This document shows positions 35,496 through 44,616 of a stretch of DNA of 64,000 bases, one piece after another; the first letter of the stretch is position 1; each line of letters starts with the position of its first letter. The notes under the pieces are model-generated. The model ran no database searches and was not told the origin of the DNA. It saw only the letters and a list, made by a program, of their open reading frames with translations. This stretch comes from Pelotomaculum sp. (GTDB lineage: Bacteria; Bacillota; Desulfotomaculia; Desulfotomaculales; Pelotomaculaceae). The stretch is taken from contig JAHDOA010000008.1 in NCBI GenBank assembly GCA_018435055.1, positions 16,293-80,292 on the forward strand. Reading direction: 5' to 3'. Both the position numbers and the translations under genes were made by a program.

Positions 35496-37766
35496 CTAGC
35501 GCTTAACCTCCCCGGCGTTTATGATCAAGTCGTTTATGTCCAGGATCATGCTTATGTCTCCGTCCCCCAGGATGGCGCACCCGGATATGCCCTGGACGCG
35601 GCCCAGGTAGCTGGAGAGACCTTTGATCACAATCTGCTGCTGGCCGATTACTTCGTCCACAAACAGGCAGCATTTCTTTTCGTCGTTTTCTACGACTATG
35701 AGTATGCCTTCTTCCAGGTCCAGGCATTCCGTCTTGACCTGATAGAGATGATGCAGCCGGATTACGGGCAAAAGCTCGCCCCTGATGCTGACTATTTCCA
35801 GCCCGCCCGGGGTGCGGGTGATCTGACCGGCCCTGGGCTGAAGGGATTCTTTGATCGAGTTGATTGGGATAGTGTAGCGGTTGGCGCCGACTTTTACCAC
35901 CATCCCTTCGATGATCGCCAGAGTCAGCGGTATGCGCACGGCGAACATGGCGCCGGCCCCGGGTCGGCTGCGCACGTCTATTTTCCCCCGCAGTTTTTCG
36001 ATATTTCTTTTTACAACGTCCATGCCGACGCCCCGGCCTGATATGCTGGAGATTATTTCGGTAGTGGAAAACCCCGGCTCAAAGATCATTTTCCAGACTT
36101 CTTCGTCTTTCATTTCGCGATTTTCGCTGCTGATCAGACCCCTTTCTATGCCTTTTTTGATAATTTTTTCACGATCAAGACCGCGCCCGTCGTCTTCTAC
36201 TATAATCCAGACTTCGCCGGCGGAGTGCTTGGCCTCTAAAGTGACCAGACCGGTCTCGGGCTTGCCGGCGGCAAGCCGTTCATCAACGCTCTCCAGTCCG
36301 TGATCGACAGCGTTTCTGATCAGGTGCACAAGCGGGTCTGAGATCTGTTCTATTATTGTCTTGTCTACTTCGGTCTCTTCGCCGGTTATGTTCAGACTTA
36401 CTTTTTTGCCTGCCTTGTGGGCCAGGTCACGCACGAGCCGCTTCATTTTGCGGAATGTGCCGGAAAGCGGGATCATACGCATAGACATGGCTACTTCCTG
36501 AATATCTCTAGTTATTTTATCCAGCTGCAGCACGGCTTTTTCAAAGCGGTCGAGCTGCAGCCCTTTCAGGTCGGGATTATTGGCGACCATGGCTTCTGAG
36601 ATTACGAGCTCGCCGACTAAATCCAACAGCTTGTCCAGTTTATCCAGGTCTATGCGGATGGCCTGCTGGCCGCCGGCGCCGGTTTGTTTTTCCCTGGCTT
36701 CGTACTCTGCCTCGCCTGCTGCAATATTTTCTTGACCATTTGCCGCTGCTGTTTCTTTAACGGCTTTGCCGCCTTTTTCTCCACCGTTCTTTTCTTTCTG
36801 TGCGCCGCCTGCGGCGGTTCCGGCAGTTAGCTTTTCGAGGTAGGCGCACACTTCTTGTTTGCCGGGCAGCTCGGGCGCGCTTCCTGCCTCAACCTGGCGC
36901 ACCCCTTCTCTGATGATGTCTATGGCGATTAGCAGGAATGACACGTCCACAGGGTCGCAGTCCTTTTTCTGCTCTTTTATCTGCCCGAGCAGGTTTTCAC
37001 CGCACCTGCTAATTTCCTCTATGCCGGAATAGCCTAGAAATCCCGCGTTTCCCTTCAGACTATGGAAGGCCCGGCAGGCGGCTATGGCGCTCTCTTGATC
37101 GCCGGGCGCTTTTTCGAGGGCTAAAAGGGTGCTTTCTGCTTCGTCCAACAGCTCGTTGCTTTCTTCCACAAAATGCTTCAGGATCTCCGGTGTTATCTCT
37201 ATGCCCGGATCGCCGCAGTTTGCCCCGGGCATGTTTTCTATTGCTTCCGCCGCCGCAGCCGCCTCTGCCGCTGTTTTTTCTTCCGGCAGGCGCGGCGCCA
37301 GCTGTCCGTCAGCCGCTTGTTCCTGATCTTCCAAGACGTTTACAATTGTCTTTTTGAAATCTGCTATGATCTCTCCGGCGCTTTCTTCGTACCCTTCGTC
37401 GCTTAACTGCTGCTCTACGACATCCAAAATGTTGCGGATATAATCGGTGGTCCTGATCAAAAGATCCACATGGGCTGGTTTTATTACAGCCCGCCCGCTC
37501 CTGAATATTTCAAGCAGGGTCTCAGCCTCATGGGTTACGCTAATGATAGTCTGCAGGTCTAAAAACGAAGCCGACCCTTTGAGTGAGTGGAACAGCCTGA
37601 ATATGGCGTTTAGTATAGCTTCGTCTATTTCTCCCACGGTCAGGGCTTTCTCTTCCATGGCTATTATCTGCGGCTCTACGGCGTCCAGCATCTCCCGGCT
37701 GTCGTTCAAAAAACACTTGACCAATTCCAGTTTTTCTTCAAAGTCACCGTATGCTATAGTCGCCAC
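35496..37766 (-). CDS. cheA: Chemotaxis histidine kinase CheA with two HPt domains
   Basis: A 756-residue CheA. Two HPt domains have phospho-accepting histidines His60 (LFHSLKGSASFL) and His235 (AFHSLKGNAGFL). They are followed by an Ala/Glu/Gly-rich linker, the dimerisation helix pair (about 375-440), an ATPase with HLIRNAVDHGLE, DDGRGLD and GRGVGMDVV, and a CheW-like regulatory domain. No clear CheY-binding P2 domain is seen. The GTG start at 37766 has no strong ribosome site. First gene of the chemosensory operon; no flagellar gene is nearby, so output may not be motility. Confidence 0.94.
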   Translation of the reverse strand: MATIAYGDFEEKLELVKCFLNDSREMLDAVEPQIIAMEEKALTVGEIDEAILNAIFRLFHSLKGSASFLDLQTIISVTHEAETLLEIFRSGRAVIKPAHVDLLIRTTDYIRNILDVVEQQLSDEGYEESAGEIIADFKKTIVNVLEDQEQAADGQLAPRLPEEKTAAEAAAAAEAIENMPGANCGDPGIEITPEILKHFVEESNELLDEAESTLLALEKAPGDQESAIAACRAFHSLKGNAGFLGYSGIEEISRCGENLLGQIKEQKKDCDPVDVSFLLIAIDIIREGVRQVEAGSAPELPGKQEVCAYLEKLTAGTAAGGAQKEKNGGEKGGKAVKETAAANGQENIAAGEAEYEAREKQTGAGGQQAIRIDLDKLDKLLDLVGELVISEAMVANNPDLKGLQLDRFEKAVLQLDKITRDIQEVAMSMRMIPLSGTFRKMKRLVRDLAHKAGKKVSLNITGEETEVDKTIIEQISDPLVHLIRNAVDHGLESVDERLAAGKPETGLVTLEAKHSAGEVWIIVEDDGRGLDREKIIKKGIERGLISSENREMKDEEVWKMIFEPGFSTTEIISSISGRGVGMDVVKRNIEKLRGKIDVRSRPGAGAMFAVRIPLTLAIIEGMVVKVGANRYTIPINSIKESLQPRAGQITRTPGGLEIVSIRGELLPVIRLHHLYQVKTECLDLEEGILIVVENDEKKCCLFVDEVIGQQQIVIKGLSSYLGRVQGISGCAILGDGDISMILDINDLIINAGEVKR

Positions 37767-38020
37767 CCCATTTAAACCATTTAATTTCTTTCAAATTTCT
37801 TTAGGTAACCCTGGTATAATTATCGAGATTTTTCTCCAACATCTTTAGCATCTTTGGCGGATCTTTGTAACTCTGTTTTTAAGTTGACGCGTGCGCTGAA
37901 AAAAGAACATGAACTGGAGTTAAAGCGTCGATATCTCAGATTGGGGGCGTTTTATGCGCCAGCAGAACAAATTCATTTGGGGCGGCCTGCAGGCTATCCA
38001 CAATTTACGAAAAATTTCCA
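37767..38020. other. Region upstream of cheA, no recognised gene
   Basis: Presumably holds the cheA promoter on the minus strand. A plus-strand frame reading LTRALKKEHELELKRRY looks faintly protein-like but has no ribosome site and runs into the rubrerythrin terminator. Confidence 0.4.
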
Positions 38021-38066
38021 TAAAAAAATACCTTGTGGTATCGCGCACGATAGCCAAGGTATTTTC
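38021..38066 (-). terminator. Intrinsic terminator of the rubrerythrin gene
   Basis: A long minus-strand hairpin, AAAATACCTTG/CAAGGTATTTT with further inner pairing (CTATCG/CGATACC), ends in seven T. It begins 26 bases after the rubrerythrin stop codon. Confidence 0.9.
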
Positions 38067-38091
38067 AACGAAATATTAGTTATGCTGTTTA

Positions 38092-38583
38092 CTAACCTAC
38101 ATTTTTAAAAGCTTTTGCCGGGGCGCCGCAAATCTGACACCTGCCGGGAGCGTCATTTTCCACGATATTGCCGCAGACCGTGCAAAGATAATATTCAACC
38201 TCGGGTTTGGATTCCAGATCATCAAGTAGTTTCTGATATAACGCTGCGTGGACCTTTTCCGCCTCATTAGCAAAGTTAAAGACCCTTTTTGCCGTGTTGT
38301 TTCCTTCTTGTTCCGCCTCTTTGATAAACCCCGGGTACATCGTAGTAAATTCATAGGTCTCACCTTCTATGGCGGCCTTAAGATTTTCGGCGGTGGTTTT
38401 CACCGCCCCCAGAGCCTTTAATTCAGATAATGCATGGATTGCTTCCGCCTCTGACGCTGCTCTGAACATTTTAGCAACAGCGCTATAGCCTTCGTCCTCA
38501 GCTTTTTGAGCAAATGCCGCATACTTGCGGTTAGCCTGGGATTCACCTGCCACTGCGGTTTTTAAATTGTCAACTGTAGCCAT
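38092..38583 (-). CDS. Rubrerythrin
   Basis: A 163-residue rubrerythrin, a peroxide-reducing non-haem diiron enzyme of anaerobes. The four-helix part has paired E..ExxH motifs (GESQANRKY, EAEAIHALSE, EKVHAAL). The C-terminal rubredoxin-like site is CTVCG...CQICGAP. AGGGGGGG precedes ATG. Monocistronic with its own terminator. Probably part of the oxygen and peroxide defence with the two SOD-family proteins. Confidence 0.95.
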   Translation of the reverse strand: MATVDNLKTAVAGESQANRKYAAFAQKAEDEGYSAVAKMFRAASEAEAIHALSELKALGAVKTTAENLKAAIEGETYEFTTMYPGFIKEAEQEGNNTAKRVFNFANEAEKVHAALYQKLLDDLESKPEVEYYLCTVCGNIVENDAPGRCQICGAPAKAFKNVG

Positions 38584-38684
38584 AAATTTTCCCCCCCTGA
38601 AAATTTTTATCTAATTCTAATAAATAATTATTATTGAATTAGATAATTTTTCTTAAATATTTATTAAATATTGACTTATATTTA

Positions 38685-39800
38685 TTAGGATTTACTGTTT
38701 TTAGTATTTTTATAAACATTACTAATAGCTGACAGCCTTTTTAGCGCTTCCATGTTTGACTGGTCGCCTGTTTTAGCCCGGCGCAAGGCATTTTCCAGCA
38801 TGGCGATGGTACGGTCATAGTCCAGGCGCTTGACTGGGAACGGGTGGCCATCTTTACCGCCGTGGGCGAAGCTGTAGCGAACGGGATCGCTGCGGCTGGC
38901 CCCGGTGTTATACACCACCTCCGCCACCAGCGCGAAAGCCCTCACCGTTGCCGGACCGACACCTTCCACGGCCAGCATCCCCTCGTAGGTAGACGGCTGG
39001 ACTTCATAGAGCCCGGCCAGGGCCTTTTTAATACGGCCGGCCTGCGGTACCGGATGCGCAGCAGGCAGGTCCAGAACCCTGAGACGCCCGGCAGGCAACC
39101 CGGCTAATTTTTTCAGGACACTGTCCACCTCAGCCGGCCTGCCGGCCAGATAGAGAGAGGCATCCCTGGCAGCGGCGCTCTCCCCGGCAACCATGTTTAA
39201 TATTTCACCAACCGGTTGGCCGCACACCGCCGCATGAGGTTCCTGAATAAAGGTGTCCACCTCGTCGCCAAGCCAGTGATAGCGTCTGGCCCAGCCGGAG
39301 CTCTGGTCCATGCCCTGCTGCACCACCGCCCAGCTGCCGCCGGCGGTGAAAGTAAAAACATGGTGGTAGATCTGAAAGCCGTCCTGCACCGCCGCATTAT
39401 CTACCTTGGCCGACATCCTGCTGGCGTACTGCAGCAAACCCACGTTTACCGGCAAGGCAAAGCGATCGGCGTATTTCTCAATCTCCAGCGGTGTTTTACG
39501 GGAGGCCATAGCTTTCCCGCCGGCCAGGTAAAGACCCAGCGCGTGCTGTTTGGGGCGCAGCCCTTCCTTCAAAGCGCCGCACAATACGGTGGTCAGGCCG
39601 GAGGAATGCCAGTCAAAACCAACCACGCAACCGAGCGCCTGGAACCAGAAAGGGTCGGCGAATCGCTTCAGTACTTCACCCGGTCCATATTCTTCCACTA
39701 TCGCCTCAATTATGGCCGAACCAAGTTTCACCATCCGGTCAAAAAGCCAGCGCGGACAGTGGTGGCCGTGCAGCGGCAGGTTTGCAACACCGGTCCTCAT
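38685..39800 (-). CDS. DUF763 family protein
   Basis: A 371-residue DUF763 protein, a family mainly known from archaea and thermophilic bacteria. It starts MRTGVANLPLHGHHCPRWL, which matches the family start and justifies ATG 39800 (CAGGGG upstream) over the frame start at 39872. Residues about 275-300 (MLAVEGVGPATVRAFALVAEV) form a helix-hairpin-helix like those in DNA repair glycosylases and nucleases. Function is unknown; DNA binding is inference. Confidence 0.85.
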   Translation of the reverse strand: MRTGVANLPLHGHHCPRWLFDRMVKLGSAIIEAIVEEYGPGEVLKRFADPFWFQALGCVVGFDWHSSGLTTVLCGALKEGLRPKQHALGLYLAGGKAMASRKTPLEIEKYADRFALPVNVGLLQYASRMSAKVDNAAVQDGFQIYHHVFTFTAGGSWAVVQQGMDQSSGWARRYHWLGDEVDTFIQEPHAAVCGQPVGEILNMVAGESAAARDASLYLAGRPAEVDSVLKKLAGLPAGRLRVLDLPAAHPVPQAGRIKKALAGLYEVQPSTYEGMLAVEGVGPATVRAFALVAEVVYNTGASRSDPVRYSFAHGGKDGHPFPVKRLDYDRTIAMLENALRRAKTGDQSNMEALKRLSAISNVYKNTKNSKS

Positions 39801-40070
39801 AACAATACCCCTGAATATAATTATACACAGAACACAGGTTCTGCGCAAAGACTTTCGTGTTAACTGCTCCACGTACTTTTTTATATAATATCTTCGACAA
39901 ACAAGAGAAATTTTGCCTGAAAAGCGTCCCCGGCTATCTAAAACTGCAGGGCAAGCATCCTGGCGTGTTTTTTAATCAAAATAGTGAAATTTTTAAAAAA
40001 TTTAAAAGGAATTACTATTATATCTTGAATCGTTTATATTAAGGAAATAGATTTTTTGAGGGGAATAAAT

Positions 40071-40901
40071 ATGGTTCTACAAAAAATATTTACAGATATC
40101 GGCAGGGTTATAAGGGAATCCAGGGCCCTGGTTGTCACCGCCGGGGCCGGCATGGGCGTGGATTCGGGCCTGCCGGATTTCCGCGGCGACAAGGGCTTCT
40201 GGAACGCCTACCCCATGTACGAACGGCTGGGGATCAATTTTATTGAAGCGGCAAACCCCATCCATTTTGCCATGGACCCTGCTTTTGGCTGGGGCTTTTA
40301 CGGCCACCGCGCCAACCTCTACCGCGACGCTTCTCCTCATGCCGGTTTCCAAATCATACTGGATTGGACAAGACGTTACAACCTGGACTATTTTGTCGCC
40401 ACATCCAATGTCGACGGGCATTTCCAGCGGGCCGGCTTTGCTGAGGACAGGGTATACGAGGTCCATGGCTCGATCCTTTACATGCAATGCCTAACTCCGT
40501 GCAGCGACGAAATATGGGAAAGCGATGAAATCGTCCCCGTCGACCTGAACACTATGAGGGCGCAGCATATACCACAATGCCCCCGCTGCGCCGCGGTAGC
40601 CAGGCCCAATATCCTGATGTTCGGAGATTTCTCCTGGATCAGCGAACGCTCGGACCAACAGAGCTACCGTTTCAATCATTTTTTGTACGAACACCGGCAC
40701 GAAAACCTGGTGGTTGTGGAAATTGGCGCCGGCACGGGAGTGCCGACAATCAGGAGGATGAGTGAACACCTTGGGGCCCGGCGCAATACTACTGTGGTCC
40801 GGGTCAACCTGCGCGAGCCGCAGATACAGTTTCCGCATATATCCGTACCATGCGGGGGCTTGAAGGCGCTGCGCGGCATAGATGAGACTCTGGGGGGTTG
40901 A
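40071..40901 (+). CDS. Sirtuin-family NAD-dependent deacylase
   Basis: A 276-residue SIR2 protein. NAD-binding motif GAGMGVDSGLPDFRG near residue 26, TSNVDGHFQRAG, catalytic His in VHGS, and CPRC as one zinc-binding pair; the other pair is less clear (MQCLTPC). Sirtuins remove acyl groups from lysine and yield O-acetyl-ADP-ribose, which macro-domain proteins such as the one at 1.5-2.1 kb can hydrolyse. ATG 40071 follows GAGGGG by about seven bases. It is directly followed by a small gene of unknown function. Confidence 0.9.
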   Translation: MVLQKIFTDIGRVIRESRALVVTAGAGMGVDSGLPDFRGDKGFWNAYPMYERLGINFIEAANPIHFAMDPAFGWGFYGHRANLYRDASPHAGFQIILDWTRRYNLDYFVATSNVDGHFQRAGFAEDRVYEVHGSILYMQCLTPCSDEIWESDEIVPVDLNTMRAQHIPQCPRCAAVARPNILMFGDFSWISERSDQQSYRFNHFLYEHRHENLVVVEIGAGTGVPTIRRMSEHLGARRNTTVVRVNLREPQIQFPHISVPCGGLKALRGIDETLGG

Positions 40902-40905
40902 TAAT

Positions 40906-41388
40906 ATGCGTCGTTTTACTCTAATCGTGCCGGATTGCGCCAGGGTATACAGCAGCGCGTGGGAAAACACCAGTTTTAAGCTGGTGGAAGCCGGAACGTG
41001 GGATGAGCCCGGGCAGAGGCCGGACGTTTTCCTCTGGCACTGGTCGGGAAAAAATGACCTGCCGGTCCCGGCGGTCCTGTCACTACTCCCCGGGCTGATA
41101 GTTATTGTCTGCGCCAGGGGTGAACAAATTACCATTTCTCCAGACTTGTCAGAGATATACAGCCTGCAGTCATTTGCCGGCCGGGACACCGGCTTTACCA
41201 TTTGCAGCAGGCTCGAGGGCGAGGTTAGCCTGCCTGACTGGGACTTGTACAGCAATCAGGGCGAAATAACCAGGGAAGAACAAATAAAGGCTGTCGCCGG
41301 TACGGTCTACCGCTTCCTGCTGGACGACGTGATCCGGGAGACAGCTGAATGGTGCGGCCATATGTCGAGCGTAGTAGGACATATGTAA
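40906..41388 (+). CDS. Hypothetical protein downstream of the sirtuin
   Basis: A 160-residue protein I do not recognise. It starts MRRFTLIVPD four bases after the sirtuin stop, behind GGGGGG, so it is translationally coupled to it. It looks like a mixed alpha/beta globular protein with hydrophobic strands (LLPGLIVIVCARG) and no membrane helix. The coupling suggests a functional link with the deacylase, which is inference. Confidence 0.7.
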   Translation: MRRFTLIVPDCARVYSSAWENTSFKLVEAGTWDEPGQRPDVFLWHWSGKNDLPVPAVLSLLPGLIVIVCARGEQITISPDLSEIYSLQSFAGRDTGFTICSRLEGEVSLPDWDLYSNQGEITREEQIKAVAGTVYRFLLDDVIRETAEWCGHMSSVVGHM

Positions 41389-41403
41389 ATTGCTGCAGAT
41401 GCC

Positions 41404-43110
41404 TCAACACTCCCATAAATCCACAGGCGCAAACCTGTTTACGTCCACCAGCCCCCTGTCTGTGATTTTTAATTCCGGAATCACGGGAAGCGCTAGAAAA
41501 GACATGGTCATGAAAGGTTCAGTCAGGCTGCAGCCGGTTTCCACAGCAGCCTTCTTTACGTTTTCGTGCTGTCCGGCCACAGTTACAGCATCCTGCTCGG
41601 ACATCAGCCCCGCCACCGGCAGCGGCAGGGTTGCCATCACTTTGCCGCGGGATACTACGACCAGCCCGCCGCCCATTGCCGCGGCTGTTTCTGCGGCCAG
41701 TTCCATATCTAACGACTCTGCGCCGATCACTATTAAATTATGGCTGTCGTGGGCCACCGTCGATGCCAGCGCCCCGTGTTTCAACCCGAACCCCCTGACA
41801 AAACCCAGCGCCACATTGCTGTTTTTGCCGTATCGTTCCACCACCGCCACGCGAACGATATCATTTGCCGGGGTAAGCTGTCCGGCAGGGACCAGGGCCT
41901 GCCTGGTGATAATTTGGTCCGGGATAATTTCGATCACCCTGGCCCTGGCATTATTGGCAGGCGCTTCGATATCCAGCCTGCCGCGCAGCTCCGGCAGGAT
42001 AACGGAACCGGGCGCCTTATTCCGAACATTCCGGGGCAGCGCGCTGAGAAGTTTGCCGCTACGGGCCACCAGCCTGCCCCCCTTAAAAACCATATTTGCC
42101 TGAAAATCCCGCAGGTCATCCATTACTGCAAGGTCGGCCCGGTAACCAGGCGCGACCGCGCCCATTCCCCGCAGATGATAATGGCGGGCCGGGTTTGCCG
42201 TGGCCAACCGCACAGCTGTTACCGGGTCAAGGCCGCGGGAGACCGCCCGGCGCAGGATATGATCGATTTCCCCTTCGGCGACCAGATCTGCCGGACTGCG
42301 GTCGTCGCAGCAAAACATAATATTGGGATAATTCTTTTCTGTTATGACGGGAAGCAGCGCAGACAAGTTCCTGGCCGCCGAACCCTCACGAATAATTACC
42401 TTCATGCCCAGGCGAAGCTTTTCCAGGGCTTCTTCCAGCACTGTGCACTCGTGGTCGGTCGTTATGCCGGCGCCGATATAAGCGTTCAGGTCCCTGCCGC
42501 TCAGCAACGGGGCATGCCCGTCGATCAAACAGCCGATCTTTTGCGCCAATTTGATCTTTTCCATTACTTCCGGCGCCTTAAGGTAAACACCTGGGAAATT
42601 CATCATTTCTGCAAGCCCGGGGGCATTCCGGTTTCCTATTAGACCTTGCCGTATCTGTTCCGTCCCGATAACCGCTCCCGCTGTTTCCAGCATTGTCGAC
42701 GGCACACAGGAAGGCATCATGTAAAATATATCTAGCGGCAGGCTACGGGAGGAATCCACCATGTACTGCAGGCCATCGAGGCCGGTGACGTTGACAATCT
42801 CGTGCGGGTCGGCGACAACCGCCGTCACCCCGCGTGGGACAACGGCAGCGGCAAAGGCGGGGGGAGTGAGCATGGTGCTTTCAATATGGATGTGGGCGTC
42901 TATCAAACCGGGGATAAGATATTTGCCGGTCAGGTCGAATATTTCCTCAGCCAGTTCATAATCACCCACACCGGCGATTACGCCGTCCTTGACAGCCACG
43001 CTTTGTTTCAGGATTTCCCCGGTAAAAACGTTCACCACAAAAGCTTCCTTCAAAAGTATATCCGCCGGGGCGTCTCCCCTGGCCACATCGATTATACTTT
43101 CAATTTTCAT
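41404..43110 (-). CDS. ade: Adenine deaminase
   Basis: Converts adenine to hypoxanthine and ammonia in purine salvage. It is an amidohydrolase with DAHIHIESTM (metal histidines), ADPHEIVNV, IDGHAPLLSG and DDRSPADL, and the AdeC-type C-terminal domain (VAHDSHNLIVIG). The open frame runs to 43260, but GGGGT seven bases before ATG 43110 (MKIESIIDVARG) gives the normal length of 568. It ends the thiamine operon, 90 bases after the thiamine pyrophosphokinase gene. Any thiamine role is unclear. Confidence 0.93.
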   Translation of the reverse strand: MKIESIIDVARGDAPADILLKEAFVVNVFTGEILKQSVAVKDGVIAGVGDYELAEEIFDLTGKYLIPGLIDAHIHIESTMLTPPAFAAAVVPRGVTAVVADPHEIVNVTGLDGLQYMVDSSRSLPLDIFYMMPSCVPSTMLETAGAVIGTEQIRQGLIGNRNAPGLAEMMNFPGVYLKAPEVMEKIKLAQKIGCLIDGHAPLLSGRDLNAYIGAGITTDHECTVLEEALEKLRLGMKVIIREGSAARNLSALLPVITEKNYPNIMFCCDDRSPADLVAEGEIDHILRRAVSRGLDPVTAVRLATANPARHYHLRGMGAVAPGYRADLAVMDDLRDFQANMVFKGGRLVARSGKLLSALPRNVRNKAPGSVILPELRGRLDIEAPANNARARVIEIIPDQIITRQALVPAGQLTPANDIVRVAVVERYGKNSNVALGFVRGFGLKHGALASTVAHDSHNLIVIGAESLDMELAAETAAAMGGGLVVVSRGKVMATLPLPVAGLMSEQDAVTVAGQHENVKKAAVETGCSLTEPFMTMSFLALPVIPELKITDRGLVDVNRFAPVDLWEC

Positions 43111-43201
43111 CTGCGGCACCCCAATTTTATTATCCAGCCAATCATTGTCCATCTTACTCCTGGCGTAATAATAATTGTTTGAAAACTTCACCTTGTAGCC
43201 T

Positions 43202-43846
43202 CTACGGAACGGGCTGCTTGTAATGAAAAACGGCGAGCATACCCGAATCCAGCCGGACAACCGGGTTTTTCCCGGTTATGATGTTAGAAACAGCCCACTG
43301 CCAGTTCAATTCCAGGGTGGCTTTGTCCAGCGGGTACTTGAAACCGCTGAGGTCCACCCCGAAAACCCGGTTGCCCAGCGCAATCAGAGAAACCGTGTCC
43401 CCGGGCGCGCCAGGGACAACCAGCTGTTTATTAACAAAATAAACAGAAAGGTCTGGCGATTCAAATACGATGTTAATACCCCGCTCCAGGAAGGACGATG
43501 CACTGAGAATATTGGAAAGGTTATGGTCCAGCCGGGAACCGGTCCCGCCCCAAATTTCTATTTCCCGGCCGCCTTCCCTCTCCGCCAGCCTCAGAGCGAT
43601 CTGCGTGTCGGTGAAGTCTTTTTCCGCAGGATGCAGTTCAAAGCTGACACCGGCCTCTTGCATGAAACAGCGGTCTTGTTCGCTGATAGAGTCCATGTCG
43701 CCCACTATCCAGTCCGGTATTATGCCCAATTCACGGGCGCGCCGGGCGCCGCCGTCAACTGCGATTTTTTTAGCAAATCTATTGATCCTGCTTCTGTACC
43801 AGTCCAGGTCACCGTATGTCCCGTTGGTAATCACCAGGTATTTCAT
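43202..43846 (-). CDS. thiN: Thiamine pyrophosphokinase
   Basis: Transfers pyrophosphate from ATP to thiamine, giving TPP. The 214-residue protein has IAVDGGARRARELGIIPDW with VGDMDSI, the metal/ATP motif EKDFTDTQIAL and WGGTGSRLDHNLSN, plus the C-terminal thiamine-binding barrel. Position inside the TPP-riboswitch operon, after the transporter genes, supports the role. 23 bases after the ATPase gene stop. Confidence 0.92.
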   Translation of the reverse strand: MKYLVITNGTYGDLDWYRSRINRFAKKIAVDGGARRARELGIIPDWIVGDMDSISEQDRCFMQEAGVSFELHPAEKDFTDTQIALRLAEREGGREIEIWGGTGSRLDHNLSNILSASSFLERGINIVFESPDLSVYFVNKQLVVPGAPGDTVSLIALGNRVFGVDLSGFKYPLDKATLELNWQWAVSNIITGKNPVVRLDSGMLAVFHYKQPVP

Positions 43847-43869
43847 CGCCCATAAACCGTTCCTTTCTT

Positions 43870-44610
43870 TTATATCTCCAGCGCCTCCATAACCTTATCC
43901 CGGATTGCCCCATATTCCGAGTGGGCAATTGTGCGGCCGTGCGGCGGCCGGCAGAAGGGAACACGTATCTCCAGCCTGACATCCGTGGGACAATCCGACA
44001 GCACATAAATCCTGTCGCACAGGTATAGCGCCTCGTCGACATCATGCGTTATATACATGACAGTAGGGTTAATCATGTTGAAAACATCGATCAGCCAGGC
44101 CTGCATCTTCCTTTTAGTTATGGCGTCCAGCGCTGCGAAGGGTTCATCCAAGAGCAGGATATCGCTGGAAAAAAGGTAGGTCCTCAGCATGGCCGCCCTC
44201 TGTCTCATACCGCCGGACAGCTGCCTGGGATAATATTTTTCAAAACCTGCCAGCCCGAACTGCTTAAAATGCGCCGCCGCTTCCGCGCAGGCCTGTTTCT
44301 TCGGCATACCTTTTAAAACAAGCGGGATACTGACGTTCTCCACGATGTTCAGGGACGGCAGCAGCAGGTCTTTCTGGCGCATGTAGCTTACCCGCCCGGT
44401 CCGGCCCGTGACGTCCCGGCCGTCAATTAGAACGCGCCCCCGGTCTGGCCGCAGCAAACCGGATATGATGTTGAAGAGCGTGCTCTTGCCGCAGCCGCTT
44501 GGGCCAAGGATACCGACAAAATCCCCGGCGCCGGCTTTTATATTTATTTTCCCCAGGGTCAGCAGGCCGCCCAGGGTCTTGCTGATGCCCTCAACTACAA
44601 TTTCCGGCAA
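43870..44610 (-). CDS. thiZ: ABC transporter ATPase, thiamine-precursor type
   Basis: A 246-residue ABC ATPase of the SsuB/TauB/ThiZ group. Walker A GPSGCGKST, signature LSGGMRQR, Walker B ILLLDEPFAALD and H-loop THDVDEAL are intact. Together with the neighbouring binding protein and permease it should import hydroxymethylpyrimidine or a related thiamine precursor; the TPP riboswitch upstream favours this over sulfonate or taurine. Seven bases separate it from the binding-protein gene. Confidence 0.85.
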   Translation of the reverse strand: MPEIVVEGISKTLGGLLTLGKINIKAGAGDFVGILGPSGCGKSTLFNIISGLLRPDRGRVLIDGRDVTGRTGRVSYMRQKDLLLPSLNIVENVSIPLVLKGMPKKQACAEAAAHFKQFGLAGFEKYYPRQLSGGMRQRAAMLRTYLFSSDILLLDEPFAALDAITKRKMQAWLIDVFNMINPTVMYITHDVDEALYLCDRIYVLSDCPTDVRLEIRVPFCRPPHGRTIAHSEYGAIRDKVMEALEI

Positions 44611-44616
44611 TCTTAT

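Noticed and set aside
37854..38108. 84-codon plus-strand frame upstream of cheA
   Set aside because: TTG start without ribosome site, and it runs through the rubrerythrin terminator and into the antisense of that gene.
40491..41255. 254-codon minus-strand open frame
   Set aside because: Shadow of the sirtuin and its partner gene, both of which have clear motifs and ribosome sites.
41740..42642. 300-codon plus-strand open frame
   Set aside because: Antisense of adenine deaminase; composition-driven.
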